From Streptomyces specialis (GTDB lineage: Bacteria; Actinomycetota; Actinomycetes; Streptomycetales; Streptomycetaceae), in NCBI RefSeq assembly GCF_001493375.1, contig NZ_LN929897.1, positions 329,593 to 393,592 on the forward strand: a stretch of DNA of 64,000 nucleotides. The letters run 5' to 3'. This document shows, piece after piece, positions 49,977 to 60,441 of the stretch (positions are counted from its first letter, which is position 1; each line of letters begins with the position of its first letter). Position numbers and translations under genes: made by a program. The notes under the pieces were generated by a model. That model searched no databases, was not told the DNA's origin, and saw nothing but the letters and a program-made list of their open reading frames with translations.

Positions 49977-51188
49977 GTGCCCCGCCGGTACGACCCGTGG
50001 GCCGCGACCGGCGCGACGGCGACGCCGGACCCCCGCGCCGACCGGCCGCCCACCACCCCGGCCCCGGCCGGTCCCGCACGGGACGGGGCGCGGACCGCGA
50101 AGCTGATCGTCGGGGCCGCTGTGATCGCGCTGCTCGCCGGCATCCTCGGCGGCGGCATCGGGGTCCTGCTGGAGCGCGAGGGCGCGTTCGACCAGGTGCG
50201 GCTGCCGCAGGCCGTCTCCGGGGAGGACACGCCCCGGCCGGAGGGAAGCATCGCGGGCATCGCGGACGCGGTGCTGCCCGGCGTGGTCACCCTGCACGTC
50301 TCGGGCGGCGGTTCGGCCGGCACCGGCACCGGCTTCATCCTCGACGACGAGGGGCACATCCTCACCAATGCCCACGTGGTGCGCCCGGCCGGCGAGAGCG
50401 GCGTCATAGAGGTCACCTTCAGCAGCGGCGACCGGGCGCGGGCCGAGGTCGTCGGCCAGGACAGCGGCTACGACCTGGCCGTGGTGAAGGTGACCGGCGT
50501 CGCCGGGCTGAGCCCGCTGACGCTCGGGGACTCCGACGCGGTCCGCGTCGGCGACCCGGTGGTCGCGATCGGCGCCCCGTTCGACCTGGAGGGGACCGTC
50601 ACCTCGGGCATCATCAGCGCCACCGAGCGCCCCATCACGGCGGGTGGCGAGGAGGCGGACGGCTCCGACATCAGTTACGTCAACGCGTTGCAGACCGACG
50701 CCCCGATCAATCCGGGGAACTCCGGCGGCCCGCTGGTCGATCTCAACGGCCGGGTCATCGGCGTCAACAGCGCCATCCGCACCGCCGACAGCGGCGGCTT
50801 CGACGCGGGCCAGTCCGGCAGCGTCGGCCTGGGCTTCGCCATCCCGGTGAACCAGGCCAAGGACGTCGCCGAGCAGCTCATCAACCACGGCCGCGCCACC
50901 CACCCGGTCATCGGCGTCACCCTCGACACCGGCTACCTGGGGGAGGGCGCCCGCGTCGGCAGCTCGACCGGCGACCCGGCCGTCGTGCCGGGCGGCCCGG
51001 CGGACGAGGCGGGGGTCGAGGAGGGCGACGTCATCACCGAGGTCGACGGCGCCCCGGTGCGCGGCAGTGACGAGCTGATCGTCAGGATCCGCAGCCACCG
51101 GCCCGGCGACGAGCTGACGCTCACCGTCGAACGCGACGGCGAGGAGCGCTCACTGACGGTGGTGCTGGGGGAGTCGGCCGGGGAATGA
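49977..51188 (+). CDS. htrA: HtrA-like serine protease, main part (start lost)
   Basis: About 403 residues: Pro-rich cytoplasmic segment, membrane helix (TAKLIVGAAVIALLAGILGG), trypsin-like domain with catalytic His in TNAHVV, Asp in DLAVVKV and Ser in GNSGGPLVD, and a C-terminal PDZ domain (HPVIGVTLDTGYLGE, AGVEEGDVITEVDGAPV). It is a membrane-anchored extracytoplasmic protease/chaperone of the SigE envelope-stress regulon. The GTG at 49977 is merely the first possible start after adapter junk. The true N-terminus is at 46353, and an unknown short stretch is missing. It is followed by tatB, as expected. Confidence 0.9.
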   Translation: MPRRYDPWAATGATATPDPRADRPPTTPAPAGPARDGARTAKLIVGAAVIALLAGILGGGIGVLLEREGAFDQVRLPQAVSGEDTPRPEGSIAGIADAVLPGVVTLHVSGGGSAGTGTGFILDDEGHILTNAHVVRPAGESGVIEVTFSSGDRARAEVVGQDSGYDLAVVKVTGVAGLSPLTLGDSDAVRVGDPVVAIGAPFDLEGTVTSGIISATERPITAGGEEADGSDISYVNALQTDAPINPGNSGGPLVDLNGRVIGVNSAIRTADSGGFDAGQSGSVGLGFAIPVNQAKDVAEQLINHGRATHPVIGVTLDTGYLGEGARVGSSTGDPAVVPGGPADEAGVEEGDVITEVDGAPVRGSDELIVRIRSHRPGDELTLTVERDGEERSLTVVLGESAGE

Positions 51189-51288
51189 CGACGGCCGCTG
51201 TTCACCGCGCCGTGCTCCCCGCCGTCTCCCATCGGCCGCCCCCGGCGGGTACCGTGGCCATCTACCGTATGCGTAAGGGAGCTGTCAG

Positions 51289-51702
51289 GTGTTCTTCGAT
51301 ATAGGGTCCCTGGAGTTCATCGCGCTGATCGTCCTCGCCATCCTCGTCTTCGGCCCTGAGAAGCTCCCGAAGATGATCCAGGACGCCGCCGGATTCCTGC
51401 GCAAGGTCCGCGAGTTCTCGGACAGCGCCAAGCGCGACATCCGCAAGGAGCTGGGCCCGGAGTTCGAGGACTTCGACCTCCAGGACCTCAACCCCAGGAC
51501 GTTCGCGCGCAAGCACCTGCTGGACAACGACGACCTCGGTCTCAGGGAACTCACCAGCAGCCTCGACATGCGCAAGGAGCTGTCCGAGGTCACCGACGCG
51601 GTCAACGGCCGTCCGGCAGCCGGCCGGACCTCCCTCGCCAAGGAACCGGGTGGCAAGGTCGGCCTGGGCAAGGCGGGCGACGCCGCCGCCCGCCCCGCCC
51701 CG
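51289..51702 (+). CDS. tatB: TatB (Sec-independent translocase), C-terminus replaced by adapter
   Basis: GTG with TAAGGGAG. Residues 1-20 are the membrane helix (MFFDIGSLEFIALIVLAILV), then FGPEKLPKMI (hinge and amphipathic helix) and a long charged cytoplasmic helix; ~138 genuine residues. After RPAP the sequence enters Nextera adapter at ~51700, and the apparent last residues SLIHI are adapter-encoded. The native protein is probably somewhat longer. TatB recognises twin-arginine signal peptides with TatC. The sigE-rseA-htrA-tatB order matches mycobacteria. Confidence 0.9.
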
Positions 51703-51840
51703 TCCCTTATACACATCTGACGCTGCCGACGAAGAGGATAGGGGAGATCCTCGGAAGCGCTCGGCTCTTGCAAACCCAACGAGACCGCATCCCAACCACC
51801 GCCACATGTCTAGATGCCCACCACACTCACCGGGGCGGGG
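51700..51840. other. Nextera adapter and junk (assembly artefact)
   Basis: CCCTTATACACATCTGACGC followed by TGCCGACGA (51703-51732) is a nearly perfect Nextera P5-side adapter. About 100 bases of unplaceable sequence follow (GGGGAGATCCTCGG resembles the P5 end). On the minus strand it encodes SAASDVYK, a peptide frequently seen in adapter-contaminated proteins. Confidence 0.96.
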
Positions 51841-52299
51841 GGTTGCCGGCGGCGGCGCGGCGGCGCCCGAGGCGGTGGGCATCGTGTCCGGTCGCTGGAG
51901 CGGTTCGCCGCTCGGCTCCAGGCGCAGCACCCGGCACTCACCGGCCCAGCGGGCGGCCAGCGCCTCGGCCGTCTCGGGCGCGTTCAGCCGCTTGGCCCGC
52001 AGCTCCTCCACGGCCTCCCGCCACGCGTCGCCGTCCGGCGCCGCCTCGGTGACCCGGGCGGGCCAGACGATCAGCCGGCCGCCCTTGTCCTTGCCGCGGC
52101 AGGTCACGGTCGCCGTGCCGCCGTCCACGAGCCCGAGCCCGTCGAGGGGCTGCTCCCCGGGGCCGCCGACCAGGCAGACCGCGCCGTCGTGCCAGACGTG
52201 CCACAGCGCCCGCGCCGGGCCCTCGGGGCCGCGCACCCAGACCAGTGAGGACTTCTTCGCGGACTCCTCGATCAGAGCCAGATCGAACCCGGTAGCCAT
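51841..52299 (-). CDS. Conserved hypothetical protein, C-terminus lost to adapter
   Basis: About 153 residues from ATG 52299: MATGFDLALIEESAKKSSLV, ARALWHVWHDGAVCLVGGPG, GTATVTCRGKDKGGRLIVWP, EALAARWAGECRVLRL. This N-terminus is typical of a Streptomyces protein family of unknown function with a beta-barrel (flavin-reductase-like or pyridoxamine-oxidase-like) look. The last residues (PPPATPRP) run into adapter-derived sequence, so the natural end and stop are missing. Any protein prediction continuing to 51262 is chimeric. Confidence 0.7.
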
Positions 52300-52333
52300 G
52301 GCCCGAGCATAGGCCCCGCGGCCCCGGCCGGGG

Positions 52334-53071
52334 TCAGGCGGACAGGCCGAGAGCCGCCATGCGCTTGGTGTGGGCCTCCGTGATGCGGGAGAACATGCGG
52401 CCGATCTCCGCCAGGTCGAAGCCGTCGGCCACGCCGCCCACCAGCATCGTGGACAGCGCGTCCCGGTCGGCGACCACCCGCTGCGCCTGCGACAGGGCCT
52501 CGCCCATCAGGCGGCGCGCCCACAGGGCCAGCCGCCCGCCGACGCGGGGGTCGGACTCGATCGCGGAGCGCACCTTCTCCACGGCGAACGACGCGTGCCC
52601 TGTGTCGTCGAGCACACTCAGCACCAGCGACCGGGTGTCCGCGTCGAGCCGGGAGGCGACCTCGCGGTAGAAGTCGGCGGCGATGGCGTCCCCGACGTAC
52701 GCCTTGACCAGGCCCTCCAGCCAGTCGGACGGCGCGGTCAGCCGGTGGAACTCGTCCAGCGCCATGGCGAACGGCTCCATCGCCGTCGTCGGGTCCTCGT
52801 CGATCCGGCGCAGCCGCTCGGTGAGCTGCTCGAAGTGGTGGAACTCGGCCGTCGCCATCCGGGCCAGCGCGGCCTTGTCGGCGAGGCTCGGGGCCAGCTT
52901 GGCGTCGTCCGCGAGGCGCTCGAACGCCGCCAGCTCCCCGTACGCCAGGGCACCCAGCAGATCGACCACGGCCGCCCGGTACCGCGGGTCGGCGGACGCC
53001 GCCGCCCAGTCCGTCGCGGCGATCCCGGTGTCGGGAACGGGTGCGGTCTCAGGCGTCTGCGGCGTCTCCAT
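52334..53071 (-). CDS. Ferritin-like (MiaE-type) diiron protein
   Basis: 245 aa from ATG 53071. All-helical. Glu/His pairs typical of ferritin-like diiron sites are visible: GELAAFERLADDAKLAPS, MATAEFHHFEQLTERLRRI (E-x2-H type), DFYREVASRLDADTRS and DDTGHASFAVEKV. It resembles the tRNA-(ms2io6A)-hydroxylase-like group of actinomycetes, which is distinct from true MiaE. The tRNA activity is unproven. It is divergent from the DEAD-box gene across a ~290-bp gap. Confidence 0.82.
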   Translation of the reverse strand: METPQTPETAPVPDTGIAATDWAAASADPRYRAAVVDLLGALAYGELAAFERLADDAKLAPSLADKAALARMATAEFHHFEQLTERLRRIDEDPTTAMEPFAMALDEFHRLTAPSDWLEGLVKAYVGDAIAADFYREVASRLDADTRSLVLSVLDDTGHASFAVEKVRSAIESDPRVGGRLALWARRLMGEALSQAQRVVADRDALSTMLVGGVADGFDLAEIGRMFSRITEAHTKRMAALGLSA

Positions 53072-53357
53072 GCCTGTGCACAATAGCCCGGCGACAGGCC
53101 CGTGCCGACCGCGGCCGGATCGTTCCCGCACAGGGCCTGCCACATGTGCGTCATTCCGGGGTACAGTGCTATAGAGGCCCGCTTGTATGTGGTGGGTCCA
53201 TCCCCATGCTGGAGTTCCTGGGCCCGGTAAGCACGGAAGCCCAGGGCCCCCCGCGGATGCCCGGTCGGTGGCCCGATCGGCTCCGACCTGACCAGCCCTC
53301 CGCGCGGTGCGGTGAGGGAGCCCCGGACGGTGTCCGAGGCCCTCGCACAGGCCCCGC

Positions 53358-55097
<1,740 letters not shown>

Positions 55098-55104
55098 TCG
55101 GCAC

Positions 55105-55137
55105 GACGGCTGCCCGTCCGCGCGGCGGACAGCCGTC
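55105..55137 (+). terminator. Terminator after DEAD-box gene
   Basis: GACGGCTG (55105-55112) and CAGCCGTC (55130-55137) pair perfectly, with an inner GTCCG/CGGAC stem, 8 bases after the helicase stop. Confidence 0.75.
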
Positions 55138-55204
55138 GCCGCCGCCGTGACCGGTGGCGGTCCCGCCCGGCGGCGGCCGGTTCCCCCTCGGTTACTGTCG
55201 AAGG

Positions 55205-56089
55205 GTGAGCAGGCCGCCGTTCTGTATGCCGCCCGCCGGGGTGCGGGCCTATCCGCTCGCCACCCGGCGCGGGAAGTTCGCCGTGCTTGACGCCGCTCCG
55301 GCGGGCGCGCCCGCCGGGACGGCGCTGCTGGTGCCCGGGTACACGGGCAGCAAGGAAGACTTCATCGGGCTGCTCGCGCCGCTGGCCGGCGCGGGCTTCC
55401 GGGCGGTCGCGGTCGACGGGCGCGGGCAGTACGAGTCGCTGTGCGCGGACGGACGGCGGGCGTTCGGGCTCGGGGCGCTGGCGGAGGACGTGCTGGCGCA
55501 GGCCGAGGCGGTCGCGGACAGCGGCCCGGTCCATCTGGTCGGGCACTCGCTGGGCGGCCTGATCTCGCGCGGCGCGGTGCTGCGGGCGGTGGCGGCCGGG
55601 CGGTCGCCGTTCGCGTCGCTGACACTGATCGGTTCCGGCCCCGGGCGGGTCGCGCGCTGGCCGCGCTGGAAGGTGCGGGCGCTGACGGCCGGACTGCCGG
55701 TGCTCGGCCCGCGCGTGGTGTGGCGGGTGTGGCATCCGCGCGCGGAGGCCGGGGAGATCGGCGAGTTCCTGATGCGCCGCTGGCTGGCGAACGCCCCCGC
55801 CCAGCTCCGCGCCACGGGCCGCACCCTGCGGTACGAGCCGGACCGGGTGGAACGGCTCGCCGCCGCCGGCGTGCCCGTGCACGTGCTCTCCGGGGAGCGG
55901 GACGGCGCCTGGCCGGTGCCCCTGCTGGACCGCATGGCGGCCCGGCTGAACGCCCGCCGCACGGTGATCAGGAACGCCGAGCACTCGCCCAACGCCGAGC
56001 GTCCGGAGGCGACGGCCGCGGCCATGATCGACTTCTGGCACGGCGTCCGGCCGCGCGCGGTCGCGCGCCCGCCGGAGGTCAGCCGGTGA
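55205..56089 (+). CDS. Alpha/beta hydrolase
   Basis: 294 aa; GTG start (no upstream ribosome site, possibly leaderless). The alpha/beta-hydrolase fold is shown by VPGYTGSKEDF (oxyanion-hole side), the nucleophile elbow VGHSLGGL (Ser near 107), HVLSGERDGAWP (acid) and AEHSPNAERP (His). The substrate is unknown. It overlaps the convergent PHP gene by 11 bases at the stops. Confidence 0.88.
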   Translation: MSRPPFCMPPAGVRAYPLATRRGKFAVLDAAPAGAPAGTALLVPGYTGSKEDFIGLLAPLAGAGFRAVAVDGRGQYESLCADGRRAFGLGALAEDVLAQAEAVADSGPVHLVGHSLGGLISRGAVLRAVAAGRSPFASLTLIGSGPGRVARWPRWKVRALTAGLPVLGPRVVWRVWHPRAEAGEIGEFLMRRWLANAPAQLRATGRTLRYEPDRVERLAAAGVPVHVLSGERDGAWPVPLLDRMAARLNARRTVIRNAEHSPNAERPEATAAAMIDFWHGVRPRAVARPPEVSR

Positions 56090-56921
56090 CCGGGCGGGTG
56101 CCCTTCGCGCGGGCGACGATCTCCTCGTAGACCTCGGGCGAGGTCGTGTGCTCGCCCAGGACGCACGTCTTGCGCGTGCCGTGGTAGTCGCTGGAGCCCG
56201 TCGTCAGCAGGCCCAGATCGCGGGCCATCGCGCGGAGCCGGTCACGGGTGGCCGCGTCGTGGTCCATGTGGTCGACCTCGACACCGTCCAGGCCCGCGGC
56301 CACCAGCTCGCCGATCGCCTCGTCCGGGACGATCCGGCCGCGCCGGGCCGCCAGCGGGTGGGCGAAGACAGCGACACCGCCCGCGTTACGGATGAGGCGG
56401 ACGGCGGTGCGCGCGTCCAGCTCGTGCTTCTCCACATGCGCCCGGCCGCCGTCGGCGATCCACTCGGCGGTGAACGCCGCCGACACGTCCGGGATCACGC
56501 CCGTCTCCACCATGGCCGCCGCGATGTGCGGCCGGCCCACCGCGCCGGTGGCCAGCTCGCGGACCCGCTCCCAGGTGACCGGCACGCCCAGCTCGCGCAG
56601 CTTGGCCACGATCGCCTGGGCCCTGGGCACCCGGTCGTCACGCAGCAGGTCCCGCTCGCGGGCCAGCTCCGGCTCGTCGGGGTCGAAGAGATAACCCAGC
56701 ATGTGGAGGCTGATGTCGCCCAGGCGGCAGGAGATCTCCGCGCCGGTGACCAGCGTCAGTCCCGGGGGCAGCGCCGCCATGGCCTCCGGCCAGCCGGTGA
56801 CCGTGTCGTGGTCGGTCAGGGCGACCACGTCGAGCCCGGCCGCCGCGGCACCCCGCACCAGCTCGGCGGGCGAGTCCGTGCCGTCCGAGGCCGTCGAATG
56901 AGTGTGCAGATCGATGCGCAC
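56079..56921 (-). CDS. PHP-domain phosphoesterase (nucleoside 3',5'-bisphosphate phosphatase-like)
   Basis: 280 aa; GTG. PHP motifs: DLHTHSTASDG (His ligands), VALTDHDTVTGW, GAEISC, IAAAMVETG, AVFAHPLAARR and the terminal SSDYHGTRK. Stand-alone PHP proteins of this size include the RNase AM/YciV group, which hydrolyses 3',5'-bisphosphonucleotides. The specific activity here is inferred. Last gene of a leftward cluster with DUF6758, SUFU-like and DMT genes. Confidence 0.88.
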   Translation of the reverse strand: MRIDLHTHSTASDGTDSPAELVRGAAAAGLDVVALTDHDTVTGWPEAMAALPPGLTLVTGAEISCRLGDISLHMLGYLFDPDEPELARERDLLRDDRVPRAQAIVAKLRELGVPVTWERVRELATGAVGRPHIAAAMVETGVIPDVSAAFTAEWIADGGRAHVEKHELDARTAVRLIRNAGGVAVFAHPLAARRGRIVPDEAIGELVAAGLDGVEVDHMDHDAATRDRLRAMARDLGLLTTGSSDYHGTRKTCVLGEHTTSPEVYEEIVARAKGTRPVTG

Positions 56922-56944
56922 GCGGCCCAGGGTACCCGGCGTGC

Positions 56945-57583
56945 TCAGGACAGGATCCGGGGGGACAGGGCCCCGCACGGCACGAGGTCCATCTCCGAGC
57001 CGGCGTCGCGCAGGTCGGCCAGCACGATCTCGTCGTACATCAGCAGCCCGCACTGCTGCGGCCAGACCACGGCCCACAGCCACAGCCCCATCGCCTCGCC
57101 CGCGAACACCGCCCGGTCCTCGGGGGTGCCCCGGGCCAGCCACAGCGGGGTCGGGCGGCCCCCGGCCAGCACCTTGACCGGCGGCGCCTCCGTCATGTCC
57201 AGGTGCGGCGCCGGGTCGGGGCCGTCCACGCCCGCGTACCGGGCGCCGAGGCCGACGCCGAGCTCCTCGGCGATCAGCAGCAGCTCACCGGGGCCGCCCA
57301 GCGGCCCCGGGCCGGAGCAGGCCACGGCCGTGGCCCGGCCGCCGGCGCGGTCGTCCCCCGCGGAGGCGACGCCGGTGAACAACCAGCCGACCGGGAGCGG
57401 CCAGGGCATCCAGACCGGGACCTTCGCGCGGTCGACCGCCACCGTCAGGGCGTTGACGCCGGGCGGGACGATCGGCTGGAGCGGGTGGACGGCGCCGTGG
57501 AGGGCGCACTGCCAGGAGTCGGCGAAGAGACCGGGTGCTCGCACCCGACCGCCGCATTTCGGGCAACTCGGTTCGCCCCTCAT
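56945..57583 (-). CDS. DUF6758 family zinc-ribbon protein
   Basis: 212 aa from ATG 57583 (MRGEPSCPKCGGRVRAPGL). An N-terminal zinc-ribbon-like Cys set (CPKCGG, then C at about 25) precedes a body of mixed beta strands (VPVWMPWPLPVGWLFTGVAS, PGELLLIAEELGVGLGARYA). Streptomyces homologs are often labelled 'phosphotransacetylase', which I cannot support. An ATG 9 bases upstream is possible. Co-directional with its neighbours, 23 bases from the PHP gene. Confidence 0.75.
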   Translation of the reverse strand: MRGEPSCPKCGGRVRAPGLFADSWQCALHGAVHPLQPIVPPGVNALTVAVDRAKVPVWMPWPLPVGWLFTGVASAGDDRAGGRATAVACSGPGPLGGPGELLLIAEELGVGLGARYAGVDGPDPAPHLDMTEAPPVKVLAGGRPTPLWLARGTPEDRAVFAGEAMGLWLWAVVWPQQCGLLMYDEIVLADLRDAGSEMDLVPCGALSPRILS

Positions 57584-57625
57584 GGGGTACAACAGTCCCT
57601 CCGTGCCGCCCGTCCGTCAAGCGGA

Positions 57626-58228
57626 TCAGCCGTCGAGGGTGACCGCGGCGCGGAGCGGGTCGCGCAGGTCCGTCCCGTGGGCCAGCCAGCGTTCCTCCAG
57701 CGCGGCGGCGCCGTGCACCCGTTTCCAGGCGGCCTCGTTCGGGGTCATCGGCAGCAGCGGCAGGAACCGCACCGGCTCGTACGGCTCGGTCAGCTCCAGG
57801 TCGGGCACCAGCCCGCCCGGCTCGCCCACCAGCACCGAGGTGAACGGCGCGCCCGGCCACAGCGGCCCGCCCAGCTCCAGGGAGCCGCCGGGCGCCACCA
57901 CCACCCCCTCGACCTGCGGGGAGGCGGCGAGGACGGCCAGCGGGCGCAGCACCTCGTCGGTGGAAGCCCGCCCGGCGCGCAGCGACAGCACCAGTTCGGC
58001 GCGCGGGCCACGGACCGGGTCGGCCAGGACGGCGGTGGGGTCGGTCATGGGCGCGGCGGACATGCCGAGCGTCGCGTACCGGACCAGGCCCTGTTCCGCG
58101 TCGGCGAAGCGCAGCACCTGGATCCGGTCGGTGCCGACGAACGTCACCGAGGCGCGGGCGTCGGGCTCGCCGAGGGCGGCGCGCAGCCGCTCCTCGACGC
58201 GGGAGAGCAGGTCGGTCGGGTCGGTCAT
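57626..58228 (-). CDS. Suppressor-of-fused (SUFU)-like domain protein
   Basis: 200 aa, ATG. The sequence LLSRVEERLRAALGEPDARA, QVLRFADAEQGLVRYATLGM, ELVLSLRAG and PYEPVRFLPLLPMTPNEAAW matches the bacterial SUFU-like domain, a protein-interaction fold also used in immunity proteins. No toxin is adjacent, so an immunity role is not indicated. Its start overlaps the DMT gene stop by 4 bases (ATGA). Confidence 0.8.
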   Translation of the reverse strand: MTDPTDLLSRVEERLRAALGEPDARASVTFVGTDRIQVLRFADAEQGLVRYATLGMSAAPMTDPTAVLADPVRGPRAELVLSLRAGRASTDEVLRPLAVLAASPQVEGVVVAPGGSLELGGPLWPGAPFTSVLVGEPGGLVPDLELTEPYEPVRFLPLLPMTPNEAAWKRVHGAAALEERWLAHGTDLRDPLRAAVTLDG

Positions 58229-59163
58229 GACGTCCGTTCACCTCGGATGACGAGAGCGAGGCCGAGCAGGATCACGGCGAGCGCCGGGAAGGCGGCGGCC
58301 GGCGGGAGCCGGCCGAGCCACACGGCGGCGACCAGGGCGGCGCCCGGCGTCTCCAGCAGCAGCGCGGTGGAGGTGATCGACGGGCCGAGGCCGCCCACCA
58401 CCCGGTTGAGCAGCGAATGGCCGAGGAACTGGGCGATCACGGTGAGCACGGCCAGCTTCAGCCAGGTCTCGCCGCTGTAGCCGCCGCCCAGGGACACGCC
58501 CGCCACCAGGCAGACGGCGAGCAGCAGGACGGCGGTCGTGGCGTAACAGAGGAACGTGTAGGCGGTGGCGCCGACCGTGCGCCTGACCTCGGCGCCGATC
58601 AGCACATATCCGGCCGCGGCGATCCCGCCGCCCAGCGCCAGCGCGTCCCCGGCCAGCGCCTCGGGGGACACGGACAGGTCCACCCCGGTGAGCAGCAGCA
58701 CCCCGGCGAACGCGACGCACGAGCCGAGCCACACGCCCGCCGGCGGCCGGTGGCCGGACAGCTTCAGCAGCAGCGTGGTCCAGACGGGGGTCGTGGTGAC
58801 CAGGGCGACGGACGAGGCGATGGAGGTGAGGCGCAGGCTGGGCAGCCACAGCGCGAAGTGCGCCGCCAGGGCCGCGCCCGCGGCCAGGGAGAGCGTGAAC
58901 GCGCGGCGGCCGACGCCCGCCAGCTCCGCCCGCAGCCGCCCGCGCAGCGCCACGACGGGGACCATTCCGGCGACGGCCAGGGCGTTGCGCCAGAACGCGA
59001 CGGCCAGGGCGGGCGCGGCGGTGGCGGCGATCAGCGGGCCGGAGAACGAGACGCCGGCCCCCGCCACCGCCAGCAGCGTCACGTCGAGCCGGGTCCCGGG
59101 CGTCCGCGCGGCCGGCGCGGGAACCCGCGACCCGCCCGCACGGCGGGTACCGGTGGCGAACAC
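58225..59163 (-). CDS. DMT-superfamily (EamA) transporter
   Basis: 312 aa; GTG. Ten membrane helices in two EamA repeats (SFSGPLIAATAAPALAVAFW in the first; GSCVAFAGVLLLTGVDLSVS in the second). Cytoplasmic N-tail Arg-rich. A metabolite exporter of unknown substrate. First gene of the leftward cluster; separated from DUF3107 by a strong terminator. Confidence 0.88.
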   Translation of the reverse strand: MFATGTRRAGGSRVPAPAARTPGTRLDVTLLAVAGAGVSFSGPLIAATAAPALAVAFWRNALAVAGMVPVVALRGRLRAELAGVGRRAFTLSLAAGAALAAHFALWLPSLRLTSIASSVALVTTTPVWTTLLLKLSGHRPPAGVWLGSCVAFAGVLLLTGVDLSVSPEALAGDALALGGGIAAAGYVLIGAEVRRTVGATAYTFLCYATTAVLLLAVCLVAGVSLGGGYSGETWLKLAVLTVIAQFLGHSLLNRVVGGLGPSITSTALLLETPGAALVAAVWLGRLPPAAAFPALAVILLGLALVIRGERTS

Positions 59164-59234
59164 GGCTCCTCCTCCCCCGGATGCCGGAAGTGACGGGACG
59201 TCATGCGCGGGCCGCGAGCCGCGTCATGGCGAAA

Positions 59235-59270
59235 CGGGACGGCGGCCGGCACCCGCCGGCCGCCGTCCCG
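59235..59270 (-). terminator. Strong terminator after DUF3107 gene
   Basis: CGGGACGGCGGCCGGC (59235-59250) and GCCGGCCGCCGTCCCG (59255-59270) are perfect 16-bp complements with a 4-base loop, just past the DUF3107 stop on the minus strand. Confidence 0.85.
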
Positions 59271-59289
59271 ATGTCGCGGGGAACGAGTC

Positions 59290-59517
59290 CTACAGCGCCC
59301 CGAAGCCCACCCGGCGCTGAGCCGACTGGCCGATCTCCACATACGCGACCCGGTCCGCCGGGACCAGGACCTTCCGGCCGTGCTCGTCGACCAGGGTGAG
59401 CAGCTTGCCGGAACCGGAAAGCGCCTCGGCGATCGAGCTCTCCACCTCCTCGGCAGACTGCCCGCTCTCGAGAACGATCTCGCGCGGCGTGTGCTGAACG
59501 CCGATCTTGATCTCCAC
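59290..59517 (-). CDS. DUF3107 family protein
   Basis: 75 aa; ATG with GGAGGGACAAGCC upstream. The sequence MEIKIGVQHTPREIVLESGQ, TLVDEHGRKVLVPADRVAYV, EIGQSAQRRVGFGAL is the complete actinobacterial DUF3107 family; the function is unknown. It usually adjoins the TetR gene and the DEAD-box region, as here. Confidence 0.93.
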   Translation of the reverse strand: MEIKIGVQHTPREIVLESGQSAEEVESSIAEALSGSGKLLTLVDEHGRKVLVPADRVAYVEIGQSAQRRVGFGAL

Positions 59518-59685
59518 GGCTTGTCCCTCCGCTGGTCCATGACGTGCGCGATGGTCCGCGCCGTACCGATCACAGGTTAGCCGCGCGTTTCCCGTGCCCG
59601 GTGACGGACGGCCACGCCCAGAGCGAACAGTTCGCCTCTCGCCGGTACGGCGTCGGCGCGGCGTCGGTACGGCGCCCGTGGCCGG

Positions 59686-60312
59686 TCAGTGCTGCATCGG
59701 GAAGCCCGCGATGCCACGCCACGCCAGCGACGTCGTCAGCGACTTCGCGATGTCGCGCGGCAGCTTCTGTCCCGAGCGGAGCCAGTGACGCGCGGTGATC
59801 TGGGCCATGCCGCACAGGCTCACCGCGAGCAGCATCGACTGGTCCTCGGGCAGGTCGGCGTCCTCGGCGATCAGCGGGCAGACCAGCTTGGCGCAGTCCA
59901 CCGACACCTGGTCCACGCGCTCGCGCACGGCGGGCTCGTTCGTCAGGTCGGACTCGAAGACCAGCCGGAACGCGCCGCCCTCGTGCTCGACGAACCCGAA
60001 GTAGGCGTCCATCGTGGCCGCGATGCGCTGCTTGTTGTCGCTGGTCGAGGAGAGCGCCTTGCGGATCGCCTGCACCAGCGCGTCGCAGTGCTGGTCGAGA
60101 AGCGCGAGATACAGCTCGAGCTTGCCGGGGAAGTGCTGGTACAGCACCGGCTTGCTGACGCCGGCGCGGTCCGCGATGTCGTCCATCGCCGCCGCGTGGT
60201 ACCCCTGCGCGACGAACACCTCCTGAGCCGCGCCCAGCAGTTGATTCCGTCTGGCCCGGCGCGGCAGGCGCGTTCCGCGTGGGCGCGCCTCCGTGTGCTC
60301 GGTGGCTGTCAC
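59686..60312 (-). CDS. TetR-family transcriptional regulator
   Basis: 208 aa. N-terminal helix-turn-helix (MDDIADRAGVSKPVLYQHFP, residues ~42-61), preceded by a basic tail; C-terminal all-helical ligand domain. Conserved next to DUF3107 in actinomycetes. The ligand and targets are unknown. A GTG start (60312) is assumed, close to basic residues typical of Streptomyces TetR proteins; family members vary here. Confidence 0.9.
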   Translation of the reverse strand: MTATEHTEARPRGTRLPRRARRNQLLGAAQEVFVAQGYHAAAMDDIADRAGVSKPVLYQHFPGKLELYLALLDQHCDALVQAIRKALSSTSDNKQRIAATMDAYFGFVEHEGGAFRLVFESDLTNEPAVRERVDQVSVDCAKLVCPLIAEDADLPEDQSMLLAVSLCGMAQITARHWLRSGQKLPRDIAKSLTTSLAWRGIAGFPMQH

Positions 60313-60441
60313 GCCGCCTCCCGGTGGTCGTGGTGTGCGCGAACAAGGCGTCCGATCGAACGCCTCGCGACATCCTACTTTCGAGTAGTCGCGCGGGGTG
60401 CTGCGCGAAGGGAGGATTTCACTCCGTGGACAGCCCGCGCC

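Noticed and set aside
51262..52299. A 345-residue minus-strand protein joining a hypothetical protein to a TatB-antisense frame
   Set aside because: The middle encodes SAASDVYK from adapter and the rest is antisense to tatB; only 51841-52299 is genuine.
57626..58228. SUFU-like protein as an immunity protein of a contact-dependent toxin system
   Set aside because: No toxin, secretion or Rhs-type gene adjoins it; it sits in an ordinary conserved operon.
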